Both the position numbers and the translations under genes were made by a program. A DNA stretch of 64,000 nucleotides from Adenanthera pavonina (taxonomy: Eukaryota; Streptophyta; Magnoliopsida; Fabales; Fabaceae), in assembly GCA_026686845.1 (NCBI GenBank), contig JAIVEN010000015.1, positions 11,575,501 through 11,639,500 on the forward strand, given 5' to 3'. Positions 36,294 through 46,903 of the stretch are shown here, in pieces. The notes beneath the pieces were generated by a model. It saw nothing but the letters and a program-made list of their open reading frames with translations. It was not told the DNA's origin and ran no database searches. Position 1 is the first letter of the stretch. Each line of letters begins with the position of its first letter.

Positions 36294-37995
36294 TCAATCT
36301 CTACTTGAGGGCATCACGCAATGAGTTGGATCAACATCATCAGGCCCAAATAACATATTCCCTGGATCATCCTCTATTATCCTTGTTTCTCCTGGATCAA
36401 ATGGCAGGAAGGGGATAATAACTGTGTCTGAGTGAGATGGCAAGTAGTCCCCCTTTTTTTGCCCACAATCATCCTTCCAATCATTATCATTTCCCATTGT
36501 GAGCATCAATACCTCTTCTTGTCTCGAATGATCTCTCATCCTATCTCTTATCCGCTTTTCCGCCCTTCTTACCACACTAGGATCATGCACAATCTCGGTC
36601 TGCTCATTTTGTACGTCTGCTATACTAATATTCCCACCCAAATTCACAACTTTGTCCTTTCTAGCATTCCCACCTTTTTTACTCCTCGTCGAACGTGGTT
36701 TAGCAGGACGATACTAAGAGACGTGTTTGTCACTTAATTCAGGAATGTCCTGGGCATCCATAATCATCCCTTCATGATCGTTATTGGCAATACCATCCAC
36801 GTCAGCCAATATATCAAACCTGGAACCGTTAAACCCTTGTCGTGAAGTTGTCCCCTGTTTCTCTTTCATCTTTCTCTACCGGCGGGGCTTATGCAACATT
36901 GTTCACTTATCTTGCCGAGCACTAGTATCACCGGAAAATACATTTTCATTATCATCATTTCCCATCTGGTTACTATCACCAGCATCATCAATCCTCCCAG
37001 ATTTTTGAACCTTTGAGGGACAATTGTCATACCTATGCCCATATATACCACAATTGGTACAGAGAAGATGAAGGCCTTCATATTCTAAATAATAATCTTC
37101 TCCCTCCAGCAAAAACCCAGACATCAATTGCTCTCCCAGATCAACAAGCACACAAATTCTAGCATAATATCCCCTAAGCTGACAGGTTGTATTCATATCC
37201 ACTTTTAACGTCTTACCAATTCTATTAGCGATAAGCGTTAATGCTTCTTCATCATAATATTCAAGGAAGACCTTTGGCACTCTGACCCAAGCAGCTACCT
37301 TGTCAATGGTTGCTCTATCTGGCTTAAACTTTGGCTCCCGAGGCCGAATGGTTAAGTAATGATCATAGATCATCCATGGCCCTCCTGTCAAAGCTTGAAA
37401 GTAATCCTCATTATTGGACAACTTCACTGCATAGTAGCCATAACCTATGTCGATAAGTTTAATAATGCCTCTCTTTACCCATAGAGCTTGCAATCGAGTC
37501 TCCAAAGCTTTGAATCCAATACTGCATCCCAAGAGCTTAACAATAACAGCCTTCTTCCAAGCCTTATAATGTCTTTCTTTTTATCCTGCTAGCGAACACA
37601 AAAGTAGGAAAATTCCATTTTGGATCCTCTATAGTAGTACAGTCAAGCTCGACATTTCCTGTCTTTTGTGATTTAAGGGAGCTTTGAGACATATTATCAT
37701 TAGATTCAAAACCCTCATCTTCACCAACAAGCTGTTGGTCCGAGTGGTAAGCGACTCGGTCCCCCGTAAGGAGGAGAACACAAGTTCGAATCCCGGAAAG
37801 CACATTTGTTGGGAGGGGAGCTAACCTTCGCGCTCTGTACTCCCCGAATCCGGATTAATTGGGCCCAAAGGGCTTTAGACATCGGATGGTGATAAATCCA
37901 AAAAAAAAAAAAATCTCATCTTCATCACTCTCATCTTCCATTAGTTCCTCCTGCCTTGTAACGCCCTTCAGCTTCTCAGCAAGTTTAGAGGACAT
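36294..37995 (-). pseudogene. L1 ORF1: DUF4283 and CCHC zinc-knuckle gag-like protein (broken)
   Basis: The frame appears to begin at an ATG at 37995 (MSSKLAEKLKGVTRQEE), is interrupted by the SINE at 37724-37914, and continues leftwards with frameshifts. The DUF4283 part includes GYYAVKLSNNEDYFQALTGG and WVRVPKVFLEYYDEEAL. A zinc knuckle, CTNCGIYGHRYDNC, lies at about 37020-37065. The remaining C-terminal part runs to a stop at 36294. Proteins of this type bind the LINE RNA. Two frame changes (around 37560 and 36650-36900) show decay. Confidence 0.8.
37724..37914 (+). mobile_element. tRNA-derived SINE inserted in the LINE
   Basis: An RNA polymerase III promoter is visible: A box TGGTCCGAGTGG (37736-37747) and B box AGTTCGAATCCC (37783-37794), 35 bp apart as in tRNA genes. 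The body ends in a run of about 14 A (37900-37913). The 10-bp direct repeat CTCATCTTCA flanks it at 37714-37723 and 37915-37924. It sits in ORF1 of the LINE in the opposite orientation and separates the LAEKLKGVTRQEE part from the rest. Confidence 0.88.
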
Positions 37996-38142
37996 CCCAA
38001 GGGCCTCCTTAGAGCCAAGTTTAGGCCAAGGACTTCGACTTCTCTAGTTATTGGAAAATAAGGCTATATATAACTCAACCTCGTACTTAATCATGTACAT
38101 AACTTGTACACCAAAATATAAATATACATAACTACTTACTTA

Positions 38143-38434
38143 TTTTATATACTTTTCATTGAAAATAAAAATTACTTATTTTATATATTTTTCTTGAAAA
38201 TAAAAAATAAGTATAACTTATTGTATTAAAATGCTTTTTAAAGCCATTTGAGACTATGGTAAGAATTAAATAGAATTTAAGTAAAGGTTTTATATACTTT
38301 TCATTGAAAATAAAAATTACTTATTTTATATATTTTTCATTGAAAATGAAAAATAAGTATAACTTATCATATTAAAATGCTTTTTTCAAGCCATTTGAGA
38401 CTAGGTAAGAATGAAATAGAATTTAAGTAAAGGT
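38143..38434. repeat. Tandem duplication, 145-bp period
   Basis: TTTTATATACTTTTCATTG at 38143 recurs at 38288, and the following words (AATAAGTATAACTTAT, AAGCCATTTGAGACTA, GAATTTAAGTAAAGGTT) repeat in the same order with few changes. It lies just outside the 5' end of the LINE. Confidence 0.85.
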
Positions 38435-40330
38435 TAAGAATTCAAACCTAATGTTTAGAAAAAAAATAAAAGAACACGACTTCTTGAAATAATATTTAGT
38501 CACTATAAAGGAACAATTATCTGCAAAGAATCTACAAAATTTTCACATGACGTATCCACAACTCAAAAAATTATTTATATATAATGCGATCATCAAGTAC
38601 TTATATAGAGGCTATTTGATTTAGTTTTCAAGGAAGGATGCTATTTTTTCTTTTTAGAGTAAAGAAAAAGAACCAAACTGATTAACTATAAAATCAAAAA
38701 AGTCATGTAATAATTAGTTTGATTCGCTTTGGTTTTCTGTCCAAAAATTCTGTCCAGAACCAAATCATCCAAAATCAAACCAAACTGTGGGGGACATGAG
38801 TTAAATACTGAATAGTACCAGTCAGTTATACAACTACCCTGCAAATTGTAGAGGCCAATCTACATAAAATCAAACGACATGGAAAAACAACTAATCAAGA
38901 ATCAACAATAATAGGAAGCATTGGTTTTCATCACGGTGCGCATTGGGCCCTGCACTGGCCAAACCATAAACGTCATTGATAAGGATGGTCTTGCTGAGAA
39001 TCTGCAATTGCGTGTAAGCCATCAATCTTACAATAATCATGGGATAATTCGACCGAAATTCATTGTCTTCACACTTAAACACAAATTGTATTTATGCGGG
39101 GCCGCATGTATGAGATACTCCATATTTGAGTTTAAGAGAGATGACAAAGAATAATTGCAATTGTTTTCCTCTGGCCAAAAAAAAATTATAATTGTTTTCC
39201 CATTCCGTTGTATTCTGTCTTTCAGACAACAATTAAGAGTAATTGACACAATTGTAATTACTCTCTCATTCTTAGTTCCATTCCATCCTAAAATAATGAT
39301 GCAAACAATAATCCAACTCATTTTGAGTGTTCCATTTCATTACATCCCACTACACCCAAGCCTGATTAGATACTAAGAATCAGTTATCAGTGCCCAGAAG
39401 TTCAATTCGCAATATATTAATAGATATTTAATGTAGAAGAACTGTCAGGCACAAGCACATAACCGATGAGGAGATGATGCCGCTCAGAAGAAGCAACTAA
39501 TCATAGAAACGAATCATATGTCCAGACATATTTATGCTACTTCATCATAGCAGGCTGAGATTGTTCAAAGATTCGAGTTTCAGGATGCGTGGTAGATGAA
39601 AACAGGCAAACTCAGACAAATCCTATTAAATTTCACATGCTCCCTGTGGCAAAGAAAAACAAAGTATAACAGTTCATCTTCATGAATCTCAGAGGCATTC
39701 CAATGTGGAAATGGCAGACAATCAACATGACATCAATTTCAGTCCGCCCGTCTGCATTCTCTCATCATTGATTACATTTGATTAAACCAAACTTGTAAGG
39801 CCATATCCAATTTCAAAGGTCAAATAAAAATAAGTCAGATCTAACATTTAAAAATAAAGGGGAATAACGTACACAGTTTAATCTTATAGTAATAGATAAA
39901 AGAGGGAAGGCATCAGATAATAAGCGGAGTTTCGAATCTTCACGGAATTCAGTGTGTAGGATAAGAAAATTTTAGCATCATTTGCCATCCCTAATAAAAA
40001 ACCCAGGTAAAAGAACTTAACAACATAACAGCACAACGTAAAAGGCAGACGAAAAGAATTCAGGCTTCAAAAACTCAGGGAACTCATAAAAGACCTAAAC
40101 TACATCGACTTGGAAGCAAGAGGAAAAAGGTAAACAACGAAACATGTTATGAAACTATAACTTAAATGGCATCAGATAAACATAATTGAGGTCAGCACAG
40201 CTTATCAGTATATCAATAAGCGGATTAAAAGTAATCATCAAATGCCATCTTATCTTTGCAAAGTGGGGAAAAAAAGTGTGATGATTTTTTACCAAAGATG
40301 TACGTTTCGGACGGTCCATTTGACCCAAGG
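38435..40330. other. Intergenic region, no gene recognised
   Basis: No recognisable coding exon occurs on either strand. It may contain the 3' UTR of the small candidate gene just to the right. Confidence 0.45.
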
Positions 40331-40336
40331 CAAGAA

Positions 40337-40598
40337 TCAAAGCTGTGCAATGGGCTGGTAAGCCAACCTGTCAATCTCTGCATCCGTTACAGCTCCACTG
40401 GCATTGAAACTTGCCCCAGCTGGAGAGGGTAAACAGATGCACAACATGAAAGTAACAGGGAGGGGAGGACAAACAGATAACAATAAATAGATCGACCCAA
40501 ATAGTTTATCCTAGGCAACAGATATTCCTAAATAATATCAGAAAAATTAAATTCATCAAGAACCAGGGTAAGAAAAACCGGATAGGACCCTGTGTCAT
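40337..40598 (-). CDS. Candidate 30-residue microprotein with one intron
   Basis: On the minus strand a short exon ending ATGACACAGG (40598-40589) can be joined across a 169-bp GT-AG intron to an exon at 40419-40337. The join keeps the frame and reads MTQAGASFNASG, then AVTDAEIDRLAYQPIAQL and a stop. Upstream on the same strand is AAACCCTAA (plus-strand TTAGGGTTT, about 40869), a telo-box common in plant 5' leaders. I do not recognise the peptide. The region could also be the leader of a noncoding transcript or a decayed gene. Confidence 0.25.
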
Positions 40599-40899
40599 TT
40601 GGGAAGGCGACGGCCGACGAGGCACAGAGAAAAGGCAGGTTTGGATGAAACCCTAATAATAGAGAGATACTTCAACCCTCACATTTGGGAAGGAGACGGG
40701 GAAGTCTTCTAACAGAAATCGAACTCGAAGCAGAGTAGTGCAATTACAAAAGAAATCATCAATCCAAGGATTAGCGCAGTTTAATGTTTGGACGCAGACG
40801 CCACGATTGGCGAAATATGGAACAAGGAGGCGTGACCTGAACATTTATATCTAGGGTCTCGAAGCAAATTAGGGTTTATCGTGCTACACGCAGCTCTGG

Positions 40900-41933
40900 A
40901 CGCAGTGTGGAGATGGTGTCGTTTCATTAACGATACTGGCATTTTACCATAAATCAAAACGACGTCCTTATAATTCAAAAAAATTGCTTGTTACTCTATC
41001 ACTGAAAAATAAGGTGGGCATGTTGGCCCAAAAAATGAAAAATTAGGTGGGCTTGAATTTTTCTTTTTCTTTTTTTCAACATCAAATTGAAACTTTTATC
41101 TAAAAAATATTTAAAATTTAAAAATTAAACTAGATTGTTTTTTTCTTTGCCAGAATTAGCGTGTGTGCAAGAGAGAAATTGGTAACATATTCACGATAGA
41201 AGTATAATACGTTTATACATATATATGATAAAATATTGAAAAAAATATAATGAGATTGATTTAATTAAAACTTATATAAATAATAAAAAATTAATGATAA
41301 ATTTTAAATTATTAAAATTAAAATTAAAATTGAGAAAAAATGTAAAGCCTGCAAGTATAATTATCTTTTTTTTTTATCACTTTCATTGCAAATATCAAAG
41401 AAAATCTAATTAAAAATGGAAAACATAATTGGCCTTCAGTGAAAATTTCTCCTGCTTTCATAATATTTGATCAATCATGCTTTTGCGATCAACTAAAGAA
41501 ATTTTTTTAAACTATTGCCACATAACTACCCTAATAAGAATTACAAAAAACTAAACCTTTTTTCTTTGGCATGTGAAAAATTAAACGCTTGGATAACATA
41601 CGATGTCTTGAATATATTTTCAAAAGGTCTTAAAAAATGGGCCTAAAAACAAAGATAAAATGAAACACTAGCAATAAAAGCATAGCTGTAGAGGAAAAAG
41701 CATAATTGCCCATAAACATACAGAAGACTTCCCTGTCTCATAAATGTATAATGAGCCTTTAAGATTAGGATAAGCCATAAACTTTTTCACTCACCTATGC
41801 TTGTCTATGTACACGCATATTCTTATAGCTACGCATATTCTTATAGCTAATGCTGAGAGAGTAAAAAAGAGATAAAAATGGAACAAAGGGTAAAGCAAAA
41901 TCCTAATTCACTATTACTGGTTGTTCTAAAGAA
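40900..41933. other. AT-rich spacer and expected 3' UTR of the DUF620 gene
   Basis: No exon is recognised. A small direct duplication of ACGCATATTCTTATAGCTA occurs at about 41813-41850. Confidence 0.5.
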
Positions 41934-44900
41934 TCACGTTCCTTCGTGGAGATGAGAGGGAGGTAGAAAGCAATCATTGGACAACCCACGGATGTTGAAA
42001 CCAATCTCTTTGATCTCCCATGTCTCCTCAATTTTCCTCTTGTGATTTTGCAACCCACCGTTGTCGCACCTGGAAAAATGCGATGAAAGGGAAAAAAAAG
42101 AACAAATCTGATTTTCGAGTGAAAACCGACTTGTGAAGAGTCGCCACCAAAATTTTAAGGAAAATCTTGGGAAACCAAACTAAAAAAGGAAAGGATGGTC
42201 TGTGTGAACAAAGTTGGATTTGGGAGTCGATTGTGTGTGGGGAAGGTGTTAGGCACCCCATAACACCCGTTCCTAAGAACGGTTACCTTATGTTGATTGT
42301 GTAAATTAATATGGCTTTAAATATATTTTGATTTTCCTTTTATAATTCACATGCAAGAAAATGGGTAAAGAAAAAAGAAATTAAGAAAGTTTGAAAAATG
42401 TAATAAGAAAAATAAATTAACTTAGAAATTAAGGAGATTAAAAAAATGAGGAAAAAGGAATTTAAGAAAATAAATTGAAAAATATTTATTTAATTAAAGG
42501 AAAAAACACCAAATAAATCAGAAACTATTTATTTATTTACAAAGGCGGACTTGACTCAGGATCAGAGCCTGGGGCCTACGTACCCTGCGATGGGGATCAA
42601 AGTCCATGTAGTTCGGGCTAGAAATGCGTGTCTGTTAGTTGATATTTTTTAATTTTTTGTAATAAGAGAAAATTAATGGAAAATAATTTAATTTTTTGCA
42701 AACAAAACAATTTTCTGAGATTGAGTTGGTGTGTTTTAATTTGCAAAAGAAAATTTAATTCCATTTTACTTACTCTTATCTTATTTCGCTTTGAAAACGT
42801 TTCTTTTATTTTTATTTCCTTTTTTTTTTACAAAAAATGCTTTTATTTAATTTTTAATTTTTGAAATAATATATTTTTGTACTTTTATTTTTATTTTTAT
42901 TTTCCCTTTTTTTTTTTGCTTTTGTAAATTTTTCAAATAAAGAAAATTAACCCACCTGTTGCGGACTCTTACAGTCATGCCCGATAGATCAATTCCTTAA
43001 TTACTTGCGGAAGTTCTGAACCTCGCGGTACAAAAGTTTTATTACATTTTAAAATGCCATGTAATACCTTTATTAAATATTTTAAAATAAAATTTGAAAA
43101 AACTTGTCACATTATTTTATTTTGGAAATATGATTATTTTCTTAAAAAGTTGTTTAACTGGTATATCTAGCGGACTCACAATCTCACGTGACAAACTCAG
43201 TAAACCCGGATACCTGCGTGAGTTCCCAAAAACTTCACGTGGTGTGGTTACCAAATCGATTATTTCTATTATTCATTTTATTATTATTTTTATCTTTATA
43301 AGAAAATAAAATTTTGAATAGAAAGGTCAATGGGACCCATTATAAGCGTGTCTTCATAATACACTCGAACAACCCCGTAGGCTCGCACGGTGCAATTATT
43401 TTAAGAGTCTGCAAAAATTCTGAAAACCTTCGTGATCATTTTTTTTTAATCATTATTATTTTTTTTATCTTTTTTTTATTTCCTTTCTTCCCCCCTTTTT
43501 TTTTATATATTTACCTTATTATTATTATTTATTATTTTATTTTATTATTATTATATATATTTATTAAAATATCTAGACAAAATGGGTGTTCACAATTATC
43601 TCCCAATAAAAAATACCCAAGTAGGACAAATATAAAGTGATGATGAGTTCATGACGCTATATACTCCTACACACAGGTCTGTATCAAAATCTCATACCAA
43701 AACAAATACCATACAAAGCACTTTCTTTAGAACCAAACTAGCCATGCCATCAAACCCACTTTCCCATACCAATACAATGGTCCTCAATGAGATTCAGTTT
43801 CACCAATGAGAAAGAGCACATGAACACCCATACACACATACTGACACACACACCCACAAACTTACACGCCCATGCCTGCAGACATGCAAAGCCAATAAAA
43901 CAGAGCACCGATCACGATTCTCATCTAGCTAGGTTCTGAATCTTAGCGTTAGGATCTCTTACGCAGTCTAAAATTATTAGTCTATTTCACAGTACACTAA
44001 CTACTAACAAAGAAGTCCTCTTTCAAACATTTTGAATATCAATTTGTAGGCAAACAAAACATGCAAACTCACTGCCTCTGGACTGTATATTCTCAATTCC
44101 AAACATGAAGAATAACTCAAGTAAAAACTCAATGCTCAACTGCATAGCCTAACTCCATTTCAAAATACCACAAACTATCAGAAAAACGGAATCAATACCT
44201 GTAAATGCTACCAATCTCTTTCAGCATTCTCTGCTGCCATTGGTCTCTCCATCTTGCTTTCTTCCTCATACAAGCCTTCTAAGATATCATCTCAGCCTCC
44301 CATCCTCTCGGTCCGTTCGCCTTCGTCCTCGGGCCTCCACAGCTCCACGGTGGCTCTGCCCGTGGATCCTCCGGTTCGGACTCCCTCTGACTTTCTCGGC
44401 TTCCTCCCCAGTTTTCGGCCTCTCCTCTGCTCCTTTTCGGAACTCCTTTTCGGATCTTGCTCCCCCTCTGTTTTTTCTCACCCACGGCTCCGGTTGTTGA
44501 GCTCGAGCTCCCCTGGCTTCTGGAAGTCCGGCCTCCGGTCCTCCTTCGCATGCTCACGCGTCTCCCGTGGATCCTATTGTTCGGACTCCCTCTGGCTTCT
44601 CAGCTCCGTCCACGGCCCTCCTTTTCGGTCACCGGTGCTAGCTATTTTCCAGTCCGGATTGAAGTCCTCGTTCCCCGGCTCGGACTCTCTCTCCATCGTG
44701 CTTCTTTCCGGTTGCTCCCTTTTGATTTTCGGTTCTCCTTCCTTTCTGTCTTTGCTTTTCAACTCGTCTTCGTGCCGTGTACGCCTCCGGTTCTGGTCTC
44801 CCCGCAGCTTTCCTTTTCTTTTCAGTCTTCAGTCTCCCGTCTCTCGGTGTCTGCTGCAGCTTTTGCCTTCGGTCCTGCTGCCTCTGTTTTTTGTTGTTGT

Positions 44901-46903
44901 TGGAGCTCCTTCGTTGGCCCAGGTCCACGAGCCCTTAATTGGGCTCGTGGCACCCTGGGCCAAAATTAACCCCTTTTTTTCTTTTTTTTTTTTTAATTCT
45001 TTGATTTTTTTTAATAATTTATTTCTTTTTGTTTGTTGTTGTTGTTTGTTTTTTTTTCTGTTTATTTTTTATTTATATTATCTATTATTAAATTTATTTT
45101 ATTATTATATTTTTTTTTGTTTTTGTTTGTTTTTTCCATTTTATTTTGTTTTACTATTTATATATTTTTTTGTCATTTTTTGTAAAATGCCCGGACAAAA
45201 TAGGGTGTTCACAACCGTACCTGTGAAGCGTCGCCACCGTGATCTTGCAATGCGCTATGTTAATGCCATCAACATACCTATAATCCTCCATCACAGACTC
45301 TATGTTTGTTTCCCAAAATACAAAGTCATTTCCTTTAGGGGTCTTCATCCTTACCAGCTTGTTATCCTCGAATCTGACAAGTAGCCCCGTACGTTGGTTG
45401 AAGTGCCCCCAAATCGTGTGCCTTACAAACTCAGTATGGGGTGAGCTCTGTGCCTTCAAAATGTACATTGAAGTATCTAACTTGAGTGAGAAACATTCTT
45501 CATTTTGTATGGTTTTGTCTCCTGCACATACTACGTCTAGGAACAAGTTGGCCGTATACCTTGGGTCCAACCCCTGGAAATAACAAGCACATAATGAGAA
45601 AGAAGTCATATCATTCATATAAAAGCATGAAATGGCATAAGAAGTGGTTGACATGCTTAAAATTGAATGCTGAAGCCTGAAGCTATGTCTGTATATTTGG
45701 TTACTACCTGGAAGAACCTACGAAGGGGTCTAGGAGGGCCTTTGTCTACATGAAAAGGTTGAGAAGAAGACTGGTTCCAGGCAATCTTCCCGTCACTGCC
45801 TGCACTGACTTTGAAACCAGAAACAACTAATTCCAAAATCCATAAATCTGGGTTCTTCTGCCATAGCATAAAGCCCCCTACTTCAGGACTGCCTCTTGCA
45901 TGCACGCTGTCTTCTCTCATTTGCATCTCCGACCCGAATATCCTTACCTGTCCCATTGCATACATACTTTCTAATGCATTCAGAGCAGTTAGTCCTCCAG
46001 TAGTTGCTATGTATTATTGTACTATGTATTTGACCATCGAATCCCCCTGTCATAGCATGAAGTTCATGTTATATAAAAATGTGACTAAGAAATTACAAGA
46101 GGCTGCTACTTTTTTTTATGTAAGATATGTTTCATCCAAATCAAAATATTTGAACACATAACCCAAAAGGTCCCCCTCTGACTTTATTAGGGGCATGAAG
46201 CATGGTTCTTAATAAAATTATAAATTTTTATCAAGTGGTTAATTAGTGCAATGAATTCATAATTCAAAGCTCACTTTTATCTACAACTAAATTCAGAATG
46301 TAGAATCTCCTATATACTTTTTCCCTATCAATCAATTCACAGCAAATAGCCTTATAAGCGCATTCACGATGTTACATTCTAGTTGCACAAAGTTCACATA
46401 TGGGTCAGGTGAAAATCATCTAATAATCAATTTAAATAACCATCTAAAGCTAAACTCAATCACTAGAGACACAAAAAAAGACTGCATGGTAGCTGTTATG
46501 ATGATGAATGGCCATAAAGGATTATATGTGAAGAATGTTTGGTTTATAAAATAGCATCGCCAAATGAAAACATTGTATACCTAAAATAACGAATGAAAAG
46601 ATTGGTAATGCTTACAATGGAACAATCCCTAAAAGGGCGGGTTAATAAAGTCTGGTCGGATTGAACTTGGACTGGAACAAGAGGAGAACCAACAAGCTTA
46701 AGCAATGCCATGAATTCACTTCTTGAGGTAAAAGAGTGATGCGAATAACAATCAATAGATTGAGCTTTCATGAGAGATCGCAGATTCTTCCAACAGGTAG
46801 ATGTAGAGCTTCCTAGGCACAACAACATTTCTTCAGGGAAGGGCACCTCCAACACCGTCTCCAACCTGTCTTCCCTATCAAAATTAGGACATAGTTTCCT
46901 CAT
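41934..46903 (-). pseudogene. DUF620-type gene, disrupted by a solo LTR and a nonsense codon
   Basis: Three minus-strand exons are readable: 46903-46616 (MRKLCPNFDREDRLETVLEV, the usual start of this plant family), 46046-45708, and 45573-45214 continued at 42056-41934. All join in phase 0 and would give about 369 residues. Family landmarks include ALESMYAMGQVRIFGSEMQM, GLDPRYTANLF, HTIWGHFNQRTGLLV, VMEDYRYVDGINIAH and, past the insertion, EETWEIKEIGFNIRG and DCFLPPSHL. The last exon is split by a 3152-bp solo LTR with target duplication ACCGT; reading into it gives a stop after about 15 foreign residues. Exon 2 also has an in-frame TAA (46016-46014) where I recall the family having Q. DUF620 function is unknown. 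The gene is probably dead, having lost its last ~40 residues as well as carrying the stop. Confidence 0.85.
42062..45213 (-). mobile_element. Solo LTR inserted in the DUF620 last exon, 3152 bp
   Basis: The plus strand starts TGTCGCACCTGG at 42062 and ends GGGTGTTCACA at 45213, so the sense strand is minus. A perfect 5-bp target duplication, ACCGT, is at 42057-42061 and 45214-45218. It belongs to the same family as 6623-9504, sharing the TTTTGGTGGCGACTCTTCAC-type tail, the GGTGTTAGGCACCCC block, the GCCTGGGGCCTACGTACCC block and the CT-rich plus-strand leader (about 44240-44900). A second LTR-head-like word (ACAAAATGGGTGTTCACA) lies inside it, ending at about 43593. Open frames in the CT-rich leader are low-complexity and not genes. 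Confidence 0.9.

Larger units (their letters stand above)
30551..38036 (-). mobile_element. Dead L1-type LINE retrotransposon with two nested insertions
   Basis: The element is nearly full length on the minus strand: ORF1 (gag-like), then ORF2 (endonuclease, reverse transcriptase, RNase H), then a short 3' UTR ending TTTTGTACC and an A-rich tail (CAAAAACAAAAA on minus). The flanking plus-strand words GACTCCTCTAG (30540-30550) and GACTTCTCTAG (38037-38047) look like an 11-bp target-site duplication with one mismatch. Without the nested solo LTR and SINE the length is about 5.8 kb, normal for plant L1s. Stops and frameshifts in both ORFs show it cannot be autonomous. Confidence 0.85.

Noticed and set aside
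44254..45384. A 376-codon open frame, the second longest in the window
   Set aside because: It runs through the CT-rich leader and T-rich head of the solo LTR and then into the DUF620 exon on the wrong strand. Composition is low-complexity Ser/Phe/Leu; several overlapping frames on both strands are equally open.
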